This document shows positions 1 to 7,297 of a DNA stretch of 37,407 bases, in pieces. How positions within the stretch are numbered: the stretch's first letter is position 1; the number at the start of each line of letters is the position of its first letter. This DNA comes from Phosphoribacter sp044220725 (GTDB lineage: Bacteria; Actinomycetota; Actinomycetes; Actinomycetales; Dermatophilaceae). Made by a program: the position numbers and the translations under genes. The notes under the pieces are model-generated. The model searched no databases. It was given only the letters and a program-made list of their open reading frames with translations, and was not told the origin of the DNA. The stretch is from contig JBGAQN010000013.1 of assembly GCA_044220725.1 (NCBI GenBank), positions 1 to 37,407 of the forward strand, given 5' to 3'.

Positions 1-1032
1 TCGACCGACGTGCGCAAGGACTTCAAGGACGCCACCAACGCGGGCAAGGGCCCGGACGTCATCGTCGGCGCCCACGACTGGCTCGGTGAGCTCGTCCAGA
101 ACCAGGCCGTCAAGCCGATCAACCTCTCCGCCGCCGACCAAGGCAAGTTCCCGGCCGAGGCGATGGCCGCGGCCAAGTTCAACGGCCAGGTTTACGGCGT
201 CCCGTATGCCGTCGAGAACATCGGTATCGTCCGCAACACCGCGCTGGCCCCCGACGCGCCCAAGACCTTCGAAGAGATGGTCACCAAGGGCCAGGCTCTG
301 GTGAAGGAGGGCAAGGCCACCAACGCGGTTCTGCTGACCGTGAGCAAGACTGGCGACGCCTACCACGCCTACCCGTTCCTCAAGGCCTTCGGCGGCGGCG
401 TGTTCGCCCAGAAGGAGAACGGCGACTACGACCCGACCAAGGTCATCGTCGGCTCGGCCGAGTCGATCCAGGGTGGCGAGCAACTCGCCAAGCTGGGCAA
501 GGACGGCATCTTGTCGACCAACGTCGACGGCGGCATCGTCGACCAGGTCTTCGATGCGGGCAAGGCGCCCTATGCCATGACCGGCCCGTGGGCCATCGAC
601 AAGGCCAAGAAGGCCGGCATCAAGTACGGCATCTCGCCGCTGCCGACCATCGGAGGCAAGCAGATGACCCCGTTCCTCGGCGTCCAGATGTTCTACGTCT
701 CGGCCAAGGCCAAGAACGACGCCTTCGCGCAGGAGTTCGTCACGAAGTACGTGACGAAGAAGGATCTGCAGATCGACATGTACAACATCGGCAAGCGTCC
801 GCCGGCCCTCACCGAGGCCTACACCCAGGTCGCGGCGTCCGACCCCGACATCAAGGCCTGGTTCGAGGCCGGCAAGGGTGCCTTGCCGATGCCGAACATC
901 CCCGCGATGAACTCCGTCTGGGGCCCGATGGGCCAGGCGACCGCTGACATCATCGCCCAGAAGGCGACGGCGGCCGACCGGCTCAAGGCGGCCCAGGCCG
1001 AGATCGAGGCGAACATCAAGAAGGCCGGCTGA
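1..1032 (+). CDS. malE: Maltose/maltodextrin ABC transporter substrate-binding protein, 5' truncated
   Basis: The frame is open from base 1, so the gene begins outside the window; 343 codons remain of a family usually near 410-420 residues. The missing part should hold the lipoprotein signal and about 70 residues. The visible segments (VIVGAHDWLGELVQNQAVKPI, YGVPYAVENIGIVRN, the hinge-like GPWAIDKAKKAGIKYGISPLP, FLGVQMFYVS) match the extracellular bacterial solute-binding family 1 fold of MalE proteins. It would capture maltose or maltodextrins outside the membrane and deliver them to the MalFG pair encoded next. No malK ATPase is nearby, as is common in actinobacteria, where a shared ATPase (MsiK) is encoded elsewhere. 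A strong hairpin directly follows the stop codon. Confidence 0.9.
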   Translation, partial: STDVRKDFKDATNAGKGPDVIVGAHDWLGELVQNQAVKPINLSAADQGKFPAEAMAAAKFNGQVYGVPYAVENIGIVRNTALAPDAPKTFEEMVTKGQALVKEGKATNAVLLTVSKTGDAYHAYPFLKAFGGGVFAQKENGDYDPTKVIVGSAESIQGGEQLAKLGKDGILSTNVDGGIVDQVFDAGKAPYAMTGPWAIDKAKKAGIKYGISPLPTIGGKQMTPFLGVQMFYVSAKAKNDAFAQEFVTKYVTKKDLQIDMYNIGKRPPALTEAYTQVAASDPDIKAWFEAGKGALPMPNIPAMNSVWGPMGQATADIIAQKATAADRLKAAQAEIEANIKKAG

Positions 1033-1048
1033 CCCTCAGCTGACCCAC

Positions 1049-1082
1049 GCTCGGGCCGGCCGGTCATCCGGCCGGCCCGAGC
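1049..1082. terminator. Perfect 15-bp stem-loop between malE and malF
   Basis: GCTCGGGCCGGCCGG (1049-1063), loop TCAT, then the exact reverse complement (1068-1082). It starts 16 nt after the malE stop and about 100 nt before malF. No T-tract follows, so it is more likely an attenuator or mRNA-stabilising 3' structure than a full terminator. That would fit the usual need for much more MalE than MalFG. Confidence 0.75.
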
Positions 1083-1182
1083 GGCATACCCCTCGCGTGT
1101 TCCGTATGCGCGGGTCGGCACTCGCTGCCGCCGTCCGCGCCGTTCCCCTTGCCCCTCCCGCCCGTCCGCCTTGGAGCGCCTT

Positions 1183-2724
1183 GTGACCAGAAGCCCGTGG
1201 GTCCTCGTCAAATGGGTAGCCATTGCCGCCGCCCTTGCCCTGCTCGTCTGGATCGGCGGCAAGTTCGCCGCGGCCGGCAGCCTGTGGGCGGTCGTCGGTG
1301 TCGCGTTCATCGCCATGTGTGTCCTGGCGATCTACGGAACGACTCGGGCCGTGCCCATGAAGTACCTCTTTCCCGGGCTGTTCTTCCTCGTCGCCCTGCA
1401 GATCTGGCCGATCGTCTTCACGGTGATGACCTCGTTCACCAATTACGGCGACGGTCACATGGGCACCAAGGACGAGTCGATCACTTATCTCATCGCCCAG
1501 ACCGTCAAGGAGGTCGAGGGCGCCCCGCGCTACGCCATGTCCGTCGCGGTCAAGGAGGGCGGCGATGTCGCCACGGGGGACCTCACCTTGCTGCTCACCG
1601 ACCCCAAGGACAGCGCGACGTATGCCGGCACGCCCGAGGGCCTGGCGCCCCTCACCGACGGCGTCGAGAAGGGCCCGACCGGCAAGATCACCGCGGCGAC
1701 TGGCTACCAGATTCTCAGCGCCCGCGAGGTCAACGCCCGGTCCAAGGACCTGTCCAGCATTGCGGTGCCGGTCGAGGGCGGCGGTCTGAAGACCTCAGGG
1801 CTGTCCGAGGCGTTCGTCGGCAAAGCCTCGCTGGAATACGACGCCGCAGCCGACCGGCTCATCGACACGACAACCGGCAAGCGCTACGTGCCACAGAACG
1901 CCCTGTGGGTGCCCGAAGACGGCCAGGGTCAGTCGTTGACGTCGGGTTGGCAGGAGAACGTCGGCCTGCGCAACTACACCGACGCCTTGACCAACGAGAC
2001 GCTGCGCAACGGCTTCCTCAAGATCCTCGTCTGGAACCTCATCTTCCCCCTCATCAGTGTCGTCTCGACGTTCCTGCTCGGCATGGGCTTTGCCCTGCTG
2101 TTCAACGACGAACGGATCAAGGGCAAGGGGATCTGGCGGTCGCTGCTCATTCTTCCCTACGCGTTGCCCGGCTTCGTCACGGCGCTGGTCTGGCGGCAGA
2201 TGTTCAACCAGGATCAGAACTTCGGGCTCATCAACAAGACCTTCGGGATGAGCATCGACTGGCTGGGCGATCCGACCTGGGCCAAGATCGCCATCCTCAT
2301 CACCAACTTGTGGCTGGGCTTTCCCTACATGTTCCTCATCTGCACCGGTGCCCTGCAGGCCGTGCCGACCGACGTGAAGGAAGCGGCCAAGATCGACGGC
2401 GCCTCCGGGTTGCGCACGGTGCGCTCGATCATCATGCCGCTAGTCCTCGTGGCCGTCGGGCCGCTGCTCGTTGCCTCGTATGCCTTCAACTTCAACAACT
2501 TCGCCCTCATCTACCTCTTGACCAACGGCGGGCCGTTCGAGGGAAATCAGACCCAAGTCGGTTCGACCGATCTGCTCATCACCTACGCGTTCCGCCTGGC
2601 CATCGGTGGCACGACACCGAACTTCGGCTTCGCCGCGGCGATTTCGATGTTCATCTTCGTCATTGTCGCCCTCATCTCGCTGCAGGGCTTCCGCCGCACC
2701 GCATCCCTGGAGGACGTGAACTGA
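1183..2724 (+). CDS. malF: Maltose ABC transporter permease MalF
   Basis: 513 residues from GTG 1183, which has GGAG at 1173-1176 six bases upstream; an in-frame TTG at 1171 would start inside that ribosome-binding site. N-terminal transmembrane segments (WVLVKWVAIAAALALLVWIG and two more to about residue 85) are followed by a large hydrophilic insert, about residues 90-265. This resembles the periplasmic P2 loop that distinguishes MalF from ordinary sugar permeases. The C-terminal membrane domain carries the EAA loop (EAAKIDGASGLRTVRSIIMP) that docks the ATPase. Its last base overlaps the malG start codon (TGATG), indicating translational coupling. With MalG it forms the transmembrane channel for maltodextrins. 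Confidence 0.9.
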   Translation: MTRSPWVLVKWVAIAAALALLVWIGGKFAAAGSLWAVVGVAFIAMCVLAIYGTTRAVPMKYLFPGLFFLVALQIWPIVFTVMTSFTNYGDGHMGTKDESITYLIAQTVKEVEGAPRYAMSVAVKEGGDVATGDLTLLLTDPKDSATYAGTPEGLAPLTDGVEKGPTGKITAATGYQILSAREVNARSKDLSSIAVPVEGGGLKTSGLSEAFVGKASLEYDAAADRLIDTTTGKRYVPQNALWVPEDGQGQSLTSGWQENVGLRNYTDALTNETLRNGFLKILVWNLIFPLISVVSTFLLGMGFALLFNDERIKGKGIWRSLLILPYALPGFVTALVWRQMFNQDQNFGLINKTFGMSIDWLGDPTWAKIAILITNLWLGFPYMFLICTGALQAVPTDVKEAAKIDGASGLRTVRSIIMPLVLVAVGPLLVASYAFNFNNFALIYLLTNGGPFEGNQTQVGSTDLLITYAFRLAIGGTTPNFGFAAAISMFIFVIVALISLQGFRRTASLEDVN

Positions 2725-3641
2725 TGACCGCCGATGCAATCCGTCCAACCCCCGCCGACGCCCCGACCCGAGTCGCCACGCCCGAACCGGCAGCCTCGAC
2801 CAAACGCCGGGACCCCTGGCAGGCCGTGCGTTACCTCGCCATCGCAGGGGCGCTGGTGTTCGCCCTGTTCCCCATCTGGTTCATCGTCGCTGCCGCGGTC
2901 AATCCCTCGGGCAACCTCAACACGACCCAGCTCATCCCGGACAGCTTCGGGATCGGCAACTACGACGACCTCACCGCGTCACGACCGTTCTGGTCCTGGT
3001 ACAAGAACACCATCATCATCGCGGGGATCGGCTCGATCGCGGCCGTCTTCATCGGGGTGTGTGCGGCATACGCGTTCTCTCGGCTGCGCTTCCAGGGTCG
3101 GCGCCCTGGGCTGATGACCCTGCTGCTCATCCAGATGTTCCCGTCGCTGCTCACCTTCGTCGCCTTGTTCCGGATCTTCACCGACCTCGGCGACGTCATC
3201 CCGCAGTTCGGGCTCAACACCTCGATCGGCCTGATCCTTGCCTACCTCGGTGGAGCGATGGGCGGCAACGTCTGGCTGCTCAAGGGCTACTTCGACACGG
3301 TGCCCAAGGAGCTCGACGAGGCCGCCAAAGTCGATGGGGCCAGCCACGCCCGGGTGTTCTTCACCATCACCCTGCCGCTCATCACCCCCATCCTCGTCAC
3401 CGTCGGGATGATCCAGTTCATCGGCCTGTTCAACGAGTTCCTCCTGGCCAGCGTGTTCCTCAAGGACGTCGACGCCCAGACTCTCGGCGTCGGCCTCAAC
3501 GCCCTGCTCACCGCCGACCGAAACAAATACTTCGGGGCGTTCTGCTTCGGCGCGGTGTTGGCCTCGGCCCCCATCGTGCTCATGTACCTGGCGTTCCAGA
3601 GACAACTCATCGGTGGCCTCACGGCCGGGTCGGTGAAGTGA
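2724..3641 (+). CDS. malG: Maltose ABC transporter permease MalG
   Basis: 305 residues. The start ATG at 2724 shares a base with the malF stop. A polar N-terminus of about 35 residues precedes the first membrane helix (YLAIAGALVFALFPIWFIVAAAV). The EAA motif is DEAAKVDGASHARVFFTITLPLITP, the ATPase-docking loop. Length and the ending (AFQRQLIGGLTAGSVK) match MalG-type permeases of the binding-protein-dependent transport family. It pairs with MalF. The stop overlaps the start of the glycosidase, so import and hydrolysis are translated from one message. Confidence 0.92.
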   Translation: MTADAIRPTPADAPTRVATPEPAASTKRRDPWQAVRYLAIAGALVFALFPIWFIVAAAVNPSGNLNTTQLIPDSFGIGNYDDLTASRPFWSWYKNTIIIAGIGSIAAVFIGVCAAYAFSRLRFQGRRPGLMTLLLIQMFPSLLTFVALFRIFTDLGDVIPQFGLNTSIGLILAYLGGAMGGNVWLLKGYFDTVPKELDEAAKVDGASHARVFFTITLPLITPILVTVGMIQFIGLFNEFLLASVFLKDVDAQTLGVGLNALLTADRNKYFGAFCFGAVLASAPIVLMYLAFQRQLIGGLTAGSVK

Positions 3642-5629
3642 CGGGACCCATCCCCGGGGTCGGGCTGGACCGGCCGCACCACGACGGTTCGGCGCTCTAC
3701 GTCTCGACCGAAACTCCGCGCCTGGGCGACCGGGTCACCGTCTGGTTGCGGGTCCCGGCCGGCACGACCCGACCCGGGGAGGCGCCGTATGCCGCGGCAT
3801 ACGTGCGTCTGCTGCACGACGGGGAGCCGCGCTTCGTCGCCGCGGTGCGCGACGTCGAGCGTTCAAGCGAGCGCGAGACCTGGTGGCGGGCCGAGCTTGA
3901 CTGTCGCAACCGGGTGACGTCCTACCGCTGGCTGCTGTCCGGTGGCCCGGTCGGCTGGCTCTGGGTGAACGGTGCCGGTGCGCACTTGCGCGACGTGCCC
4001 GACGGGGCCAATTTCCGCATCGTTGCTGCCGATTCGCCGCTGCCGCAGTGGCACCTCGACGCGGCTGTCTATCAGATCTTCCCGGACCGGTTCGCCCGCT
4101 CGGCCGCCGCCGACGCGCGACCGACCCCCGAGTGGGCCATCCCGGCTGCCTGGACCGACCCGGTCGAGATCGGCTCTCCGTCCGCCTGCAGTCGGCAGTT
4201 CTTCGGCGGCGACCTCGACGGGATCGCCGAGCACCTCGACCACATCGCTGGTCTGGGCTTCGACGTCGTCTATCTGACGCCGTTCTTCCCCGGCCGGTCC
4301 AACCACCGCTACGACGCCCACACCTTCGACGAGGTCGACCCCGTGCTCGGCGGCGACGAGGCACTGCGCCGGCTCACCGACGCGGCGCATGCCCGCGGCA
4401 TACGGGTGCTGGGCGACTTCACCAGCAACCACACGGGGGTCACCCACGAGTGGTTCGTCGCGGCCCGCGCGGACGAGGAGGCGCCCGAGCGCGCCTTCTA
4501 TTTCTTCGACGCAGACGGCCGGTATGCCGCGTGGCTCGACGTCCCGTCCTTGCCCAAACTCGACCACGCCAGCCGGGAACTGCGGCGACGGCTCTTCGAC
4601 GATCCCCAGTGCGTCGTCCAACGCTGGCTGGGCCCCGCCGGTGGGCTGGACGGGTGGCGGATCGATGTCGCGAATATGACCGGACGGCACCGCGGCGACG
4701 ACCTCTATCACGAGGTGGCGCGGGAGGTTCGCGCGGTAAGCGTTGCAGCCAACCCGCAGGCCCTCGTCGTCGCCGAACACTGCCACGACACGTCGACGGA
4801 CCTGACCGGCGACGGGTGGCACGGGGTGATGAACTACGCCGGCTTCACCCGCCCGGTGTGGACCTGGCTCACCTCGCCGGACAACCCCGACGCGCCGTCG
4901 GACTTTCTCGGTCAACCGGTGCGGGTGCCGCGGTTGCCGGGCGAGCTGGTCGCCGACGCGATGCTCGACTTCACCTCGCGGATCCCGTGGTCTTCGCTCG
5001 TCCGCTCGTTCACCTTGCTCGGCTCGCACGACACGTCGCGGATCCGCACCCTCGTTGGTGGCGACCCCGCGCTCGTGGTGGTTGCGGCTGGGCTGTTGTT
5101 CACCATGCCTGGCATTCCCATGGTCACCTACGGCGACGAGATCGGGATGCGGGGGCGGTTCGGTGAGGATGGTCGCCGCCCGATGCCCTGGCCAGCCGAG
5201 GACACCGCACCTGACGACGGCTCAGCCGGGGACGGCACTCACGGTGACGGGTGGGACGAAGGTTTGCTCGCGGCATACCGGGAGTTCGCGTCCGTGCGTC
5301 GCGAGTCGGTCGCCTTGCGCCGTGGCGGCCTGCGCTGGGTGTATGCCGCCGCCGACGCGTTGGTCTTCCTGCGCGAGGCCCCCGGCGAGTCGGTCCTCGT
5401 GCACGTCGCTCGGGCAACGCATCCGCCGATCTGTCTTGACGTCGACGGCGTGCCGGGCATTGCCCACAGTCGGGTCATCGTGGGTGGCGGGGGCACCCTG
5501 ACCGGCCCTACGCTGACGCTATCGGCCAGGGGGCCCGGGGTGTCGATTCGGCTGTGGGAGCCGCTGTCGGCCGATCGGTCGGCGGCTGTTGGGGTGGGTC
5601 GGGGCGATTCGCGAGGAGGTCGATGCTGA
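3638..5629 (+). CDS. GH13 alpha-glycosidase (neopullulanase / maltodextrin glucosidase type)
   Basis: 663 residues from GTG 3638, which overlaps the malG stop. An N-terminal beta-rich domain of about 130 residues, like the CBM34 domain of neopullulanases and cyclomaltodextrinases, precedes a GH13 barrel starting near WHLDAAVYQIFPDRFA. The conserved regions are present: DFTSNH (region I), GWRIDVAN with nucleophile Asp343 (region II), VVAEHC with acid/base Glu380 (region III) and LLGSHD with Asp465 (region IV). No secretion signal is seen, so it should act in the cytoplasm on dextrins brought in by MalEFG. The sequence does not settle substrate preference among maltodextrin, cyclodextrin or pullulan fragments. 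Its end overlaps the regulator start. Confidence 0.9.
   Translation: MTGPIPGVGLDRPHHDGSALYVSTETPRLGDRVTVWLRVPAGTTRPGEAPYAAAYVRLLHDGEPRFVAAVRDVERSSERETWWRAELDCRNRVTSYRWLLSGGPVGWLWVNGAGAHLRDVPDGANFRIVAADSPLPQWHLDAAVYQIFPDRFARSAAADARPTPEWAIPAAWTDPVEIGSPSACSRQFFGGDLDGIAEHLDHIAGLGFDVVYLTPFFPGRSNHRYDAHTFDEVDPVLGGDEALRRLTDAAHARGIRVLGDFTSNHTGVTHEWFVAARADEEAPERAFYFFDADGRYAAWLDVPSLPKLDHASRELRRRLFDDPQCVVQRWLGPAGGLDGWRIDVANMTGRHRGDDLYHEVAREVRAVSVAANPQALVVAEHCHDTSTDLTGDGWHGVMNYAGFTRPVWTWLTSPDNPDAPSDFLGQPVRVPRLPGELVADAMLDFTSRIPWSSLVRSFTLLGSHDTSRIRTLVGGDPALVVVAAGLLFTMPGIPMVTYGDEIGMRGRFGEDGRRPMPWPAEDTAPDDGSAGDGTHGDGWDEGLLAAYREFASVRRESVALRRGGLRWVYAAADALVFLREAPGESVLVHVARATHPPICLDVDGVPGIAHSRVIVGGGGTLTGPTLTLSARGPGVSIRLWEPLSADRSAAVGVGRGDSRGGRC
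3787..3802. repeat. Head-to-head pair of the iterated GTATGCC motif
   Basis: GTATGCCGCGGCATAC is a perfect 16-bp palindrome made of two copies of the window-wide iterated motif. It lies inside the glycosidase gene and encodes Tyr-Ala-Ala-Ala-Tyr. Confidence 0.8.
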
Positions 5630-6717
5630 TGGCGCGTGCTCGCCAGCGCGACATCGCCGCTGCGGCCGGGGTCTCCGAGGCGACGGTCAGCAGAGTGCTC
5701 AACGATCATCCGGGGGTCTCCGAAGCGACTCGTCAGTCGGTCCTCGTGGCTCTCGACGTGCTCGGTTTCGAGCGGCCGACGTATCTGCGACGCAAGAGCG
5801 CAGGGCTCGTGGGTTTGATCCTCCCCGAGTTGACCAACCCCATCTTCCCGGCCTTCGCTCAGCTCATCGAGACCGCGCTGGCCCGACGCGGCTTCACCCC
5901 GATCCTGTGCACGCAGACTGCCGGCGGGATCCACGAGGACGACTACGTCCAGTCGCTGCTAGACCACGGCGTTTCCGGGATCATCAACATCTCCGGGTTG
6001 CATGCCGACTCCGATGCGAAGACCGAGCGCTACTTTCGGCTGCGCGATCTCGGTATGCCGCTCGTCCTGGTCAACGGGTCGGTCGACGGTTTGAACGTGC
6101 CCACGATCGCCAACGACGACGTCGCTGCCGTCGAGTTGGCTGTCGCCCATCTGGTCGGCCTCGGGCATGAACGAATCGGGCTGGCCGCCGGACCGGAGCG
6201 TTTCATCCCGGTCATCCGCAAGGTCTGGGGCTTCCGGGGCGCGATGGGGCGGCATACCGCGCTGTCTCGAGCCGACGTGGACGCGCTGGTCGTCCACGAC
6301 CTCTTCACTGTCGACGGTGGAGCGGCCGCGGCGGCCCGGCTGCTGGACCTCGGGGTGACGGCGATCGCGGCGGCCTCGGATCTCATGGCCTTGGGGGCGG
6401 TCCAGGCGGTCCGGGCCCGCGGCCTTCGGGTCCCGCAGGATATCTCGGTCGTCGGATATGACGACTCGCCACTGGTGGCCTTCACCGATCCGCCGTTAAC
6501 CACGATCCGCCAGAACGTCACGGCGATGAGCGAGACTGCCGTCACCGCGTTGGTCGAGGTCATCGGCGGATCCAACACTCGGGCAAAGGAATTCCTCTTT
6601 CGGCCGGAGCTTGTCGTGCGGGGGTCGACCGCGAGCTGCGTCGTGCAGCAGCGCGAGCGGCATACCCCTCGGCCACAGGCGTTGCGCTCCGCCACGGGTC
6701 GACGCGCGCGGCCCTGA
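5629..6717 (+). CDS. LacI-family transcriptional regulator of the maltose operon
   Basis: 362 residues from ATG 5629, nine bases after AGGAGG (5614-5619) and overlapping the glycosidase stop. An ATG at 5623 is possible but only three bases from the ribosome-binding site. The N-terminal LacI helix-turn-helix (RQRDIAAAAGVSEATVSRVL, then the hinge-helix region) is followed by a periplasmic-binding-protein-like sensor domain (VGLILPELTNPIFPAFAQLIE, SVVGYDDSPLVAFTDPPLTTI). Being last in the maltose operon, it most likely represses the upstream promoter, outside the window, and is released by a maltodextrin. The C-terminal 25 residues are Arg/Pro-rich and outside the usual domain. Confidence 0.93.
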   Translation: MARARQRDIAAAAGVSEATVSRVLNDHPGVSEATRQSVLVALDVLGFERPTYLRRKSAGLVGLILPELTNPIFPAFAQLIETALARRGFTPILCTQTAGGIHEDDYVQSLLDHGVSGIINISGLHADSDAKTERYFRLRDLGMPLVLVNGSVDGLNVPTIANDDVAAVELAVAHLVGLGHERIGLAAGPERFIPVIRKVWGFRGAMGRHTALSRADVDALVVHDLFTVDGGAAAAARLLDLGVTAIAAASDLMALGAVQAVRARGLRVPQDISVVGYDDSPLVAFTDPPLTTIRQNVTAMSETAVTALVEVIGGSNTRAKEFLFRPELVVRGSTASCVVQQRERHTPRPQALRSATGRRARP

Positions 6718-6766
6718 AGGAGAAAGTCGCCCGGTGCTTTGGCTGGCGCGAGGTGGCTTCGGGCGT

Positions 6767-6772
6767 TACCGT
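6767..6772 (+). promoter_or_regulatory. -10 element TACCGT, leaderless promoter candidate
   Basis: TACCGT fits TANNNT and ends seven bases before ATG 6780, so transcription would begin at or next to the start codon. No Shine-Dalgarno sequence and no good -35 are visible. The same hexamer and spacing occur before the kinase gene at 7298. Confidence 0.45.
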
Positions 6773-6779
6773 CCCCGGT

Positions 6780-7208
6780 ATGAAGATCTCCGACGTGCTG
6801 CGCAACAAGGGGTCCGAGGTCGCGACGATCCGTCCCGACGAGGACGTCACCCGCCTGCTGTCCGTCCTCGCCGAGCGAGGCGTGGGTGCTCTCGTCGTGT
6901 CGCCTGACGGCCATTCGGTCGTCGGCATCGTCAGCGAACGCGACGTGGCCCGCCACCTCCACCGCCAGGGCGCCACCGTGCTGTCCGGGCCGGTGAGCGC
7001 CATCATGACCGCCCACGTGACCACGTGCACGGCCGCGGACACCGTCGAGGGGTTGGCCGCGACGATGACCGAGCAGCGGATCCGGCATGTTCCGGTCGTC
7101 GAGGACGACAAGCTCGTGGCGATCGTCAGCATCGGCGACATCGTCAAGCACCGGATCGCCTCGCTGCAGTCCGAGCGCGACCAGCTGGTCGAATACATCC
7201 AGCAGTAG
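6780..7208 (+). CDS. Two-CBS-domain protein
   Basis: 142 residues from ATG 6780. A GTG at 6753 would add nine residues before the domain and is less likely. Two tandem CBS motifs fill the protein: about residues 5-60 (ATIRPDEDVTRLLSVLAERG, GIVSERDVARHL) and 70-125 (MTAHVTTCTAADTVEGLAAT, VPVVEDDKLVAIVSIGDIV). Stand-alone CBS pairs bind adenosine nucleotides or S-adenosyl compounds and usually act as sensors or regulatory partners. A short helical tail (HRIASLQSERDQLVEYIQQ) is common in this subfamily. No partner can be assigned. A kinase gene follows 89 bp downstream with its own candidate promoter. Confidence 0.85.
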   Translation: MKISDVLRNKGSEVATIRPDEDVTRLLSVLAERGVGALVVSPDGHSVVGIVSERDVARHLHRQGATVLSGPVSAIMTAHVTTCTAADTVEGLAATMTEQRIRHVPVVEDDKLVAIVSIGDIVKHRIASLQSERDQLVEYIQQ

Positions 7209-7284
7209 GACTCCGGCAGGCCCAAGAAGCGAGGGTTCGGCCAGACGACACGCCGACCGTGCCTCGCCGCGCGCTGGGCTCGCT

Positions 7285-7290
7285 TACCGT
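7285..7290 (+). promoter_or_regulatory. -10 element TACCGT, leaderless promoter candidate
   Basis: TACCGT ends seven bases before ATG 7298, the same arrangement as before the CBS gene. No Shine-Dalgarno sequence is seen. The upstream 70 bases show no convincing -35. Confidence 0.45.
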
Positions 7291-7297
7291 TGTCTGC

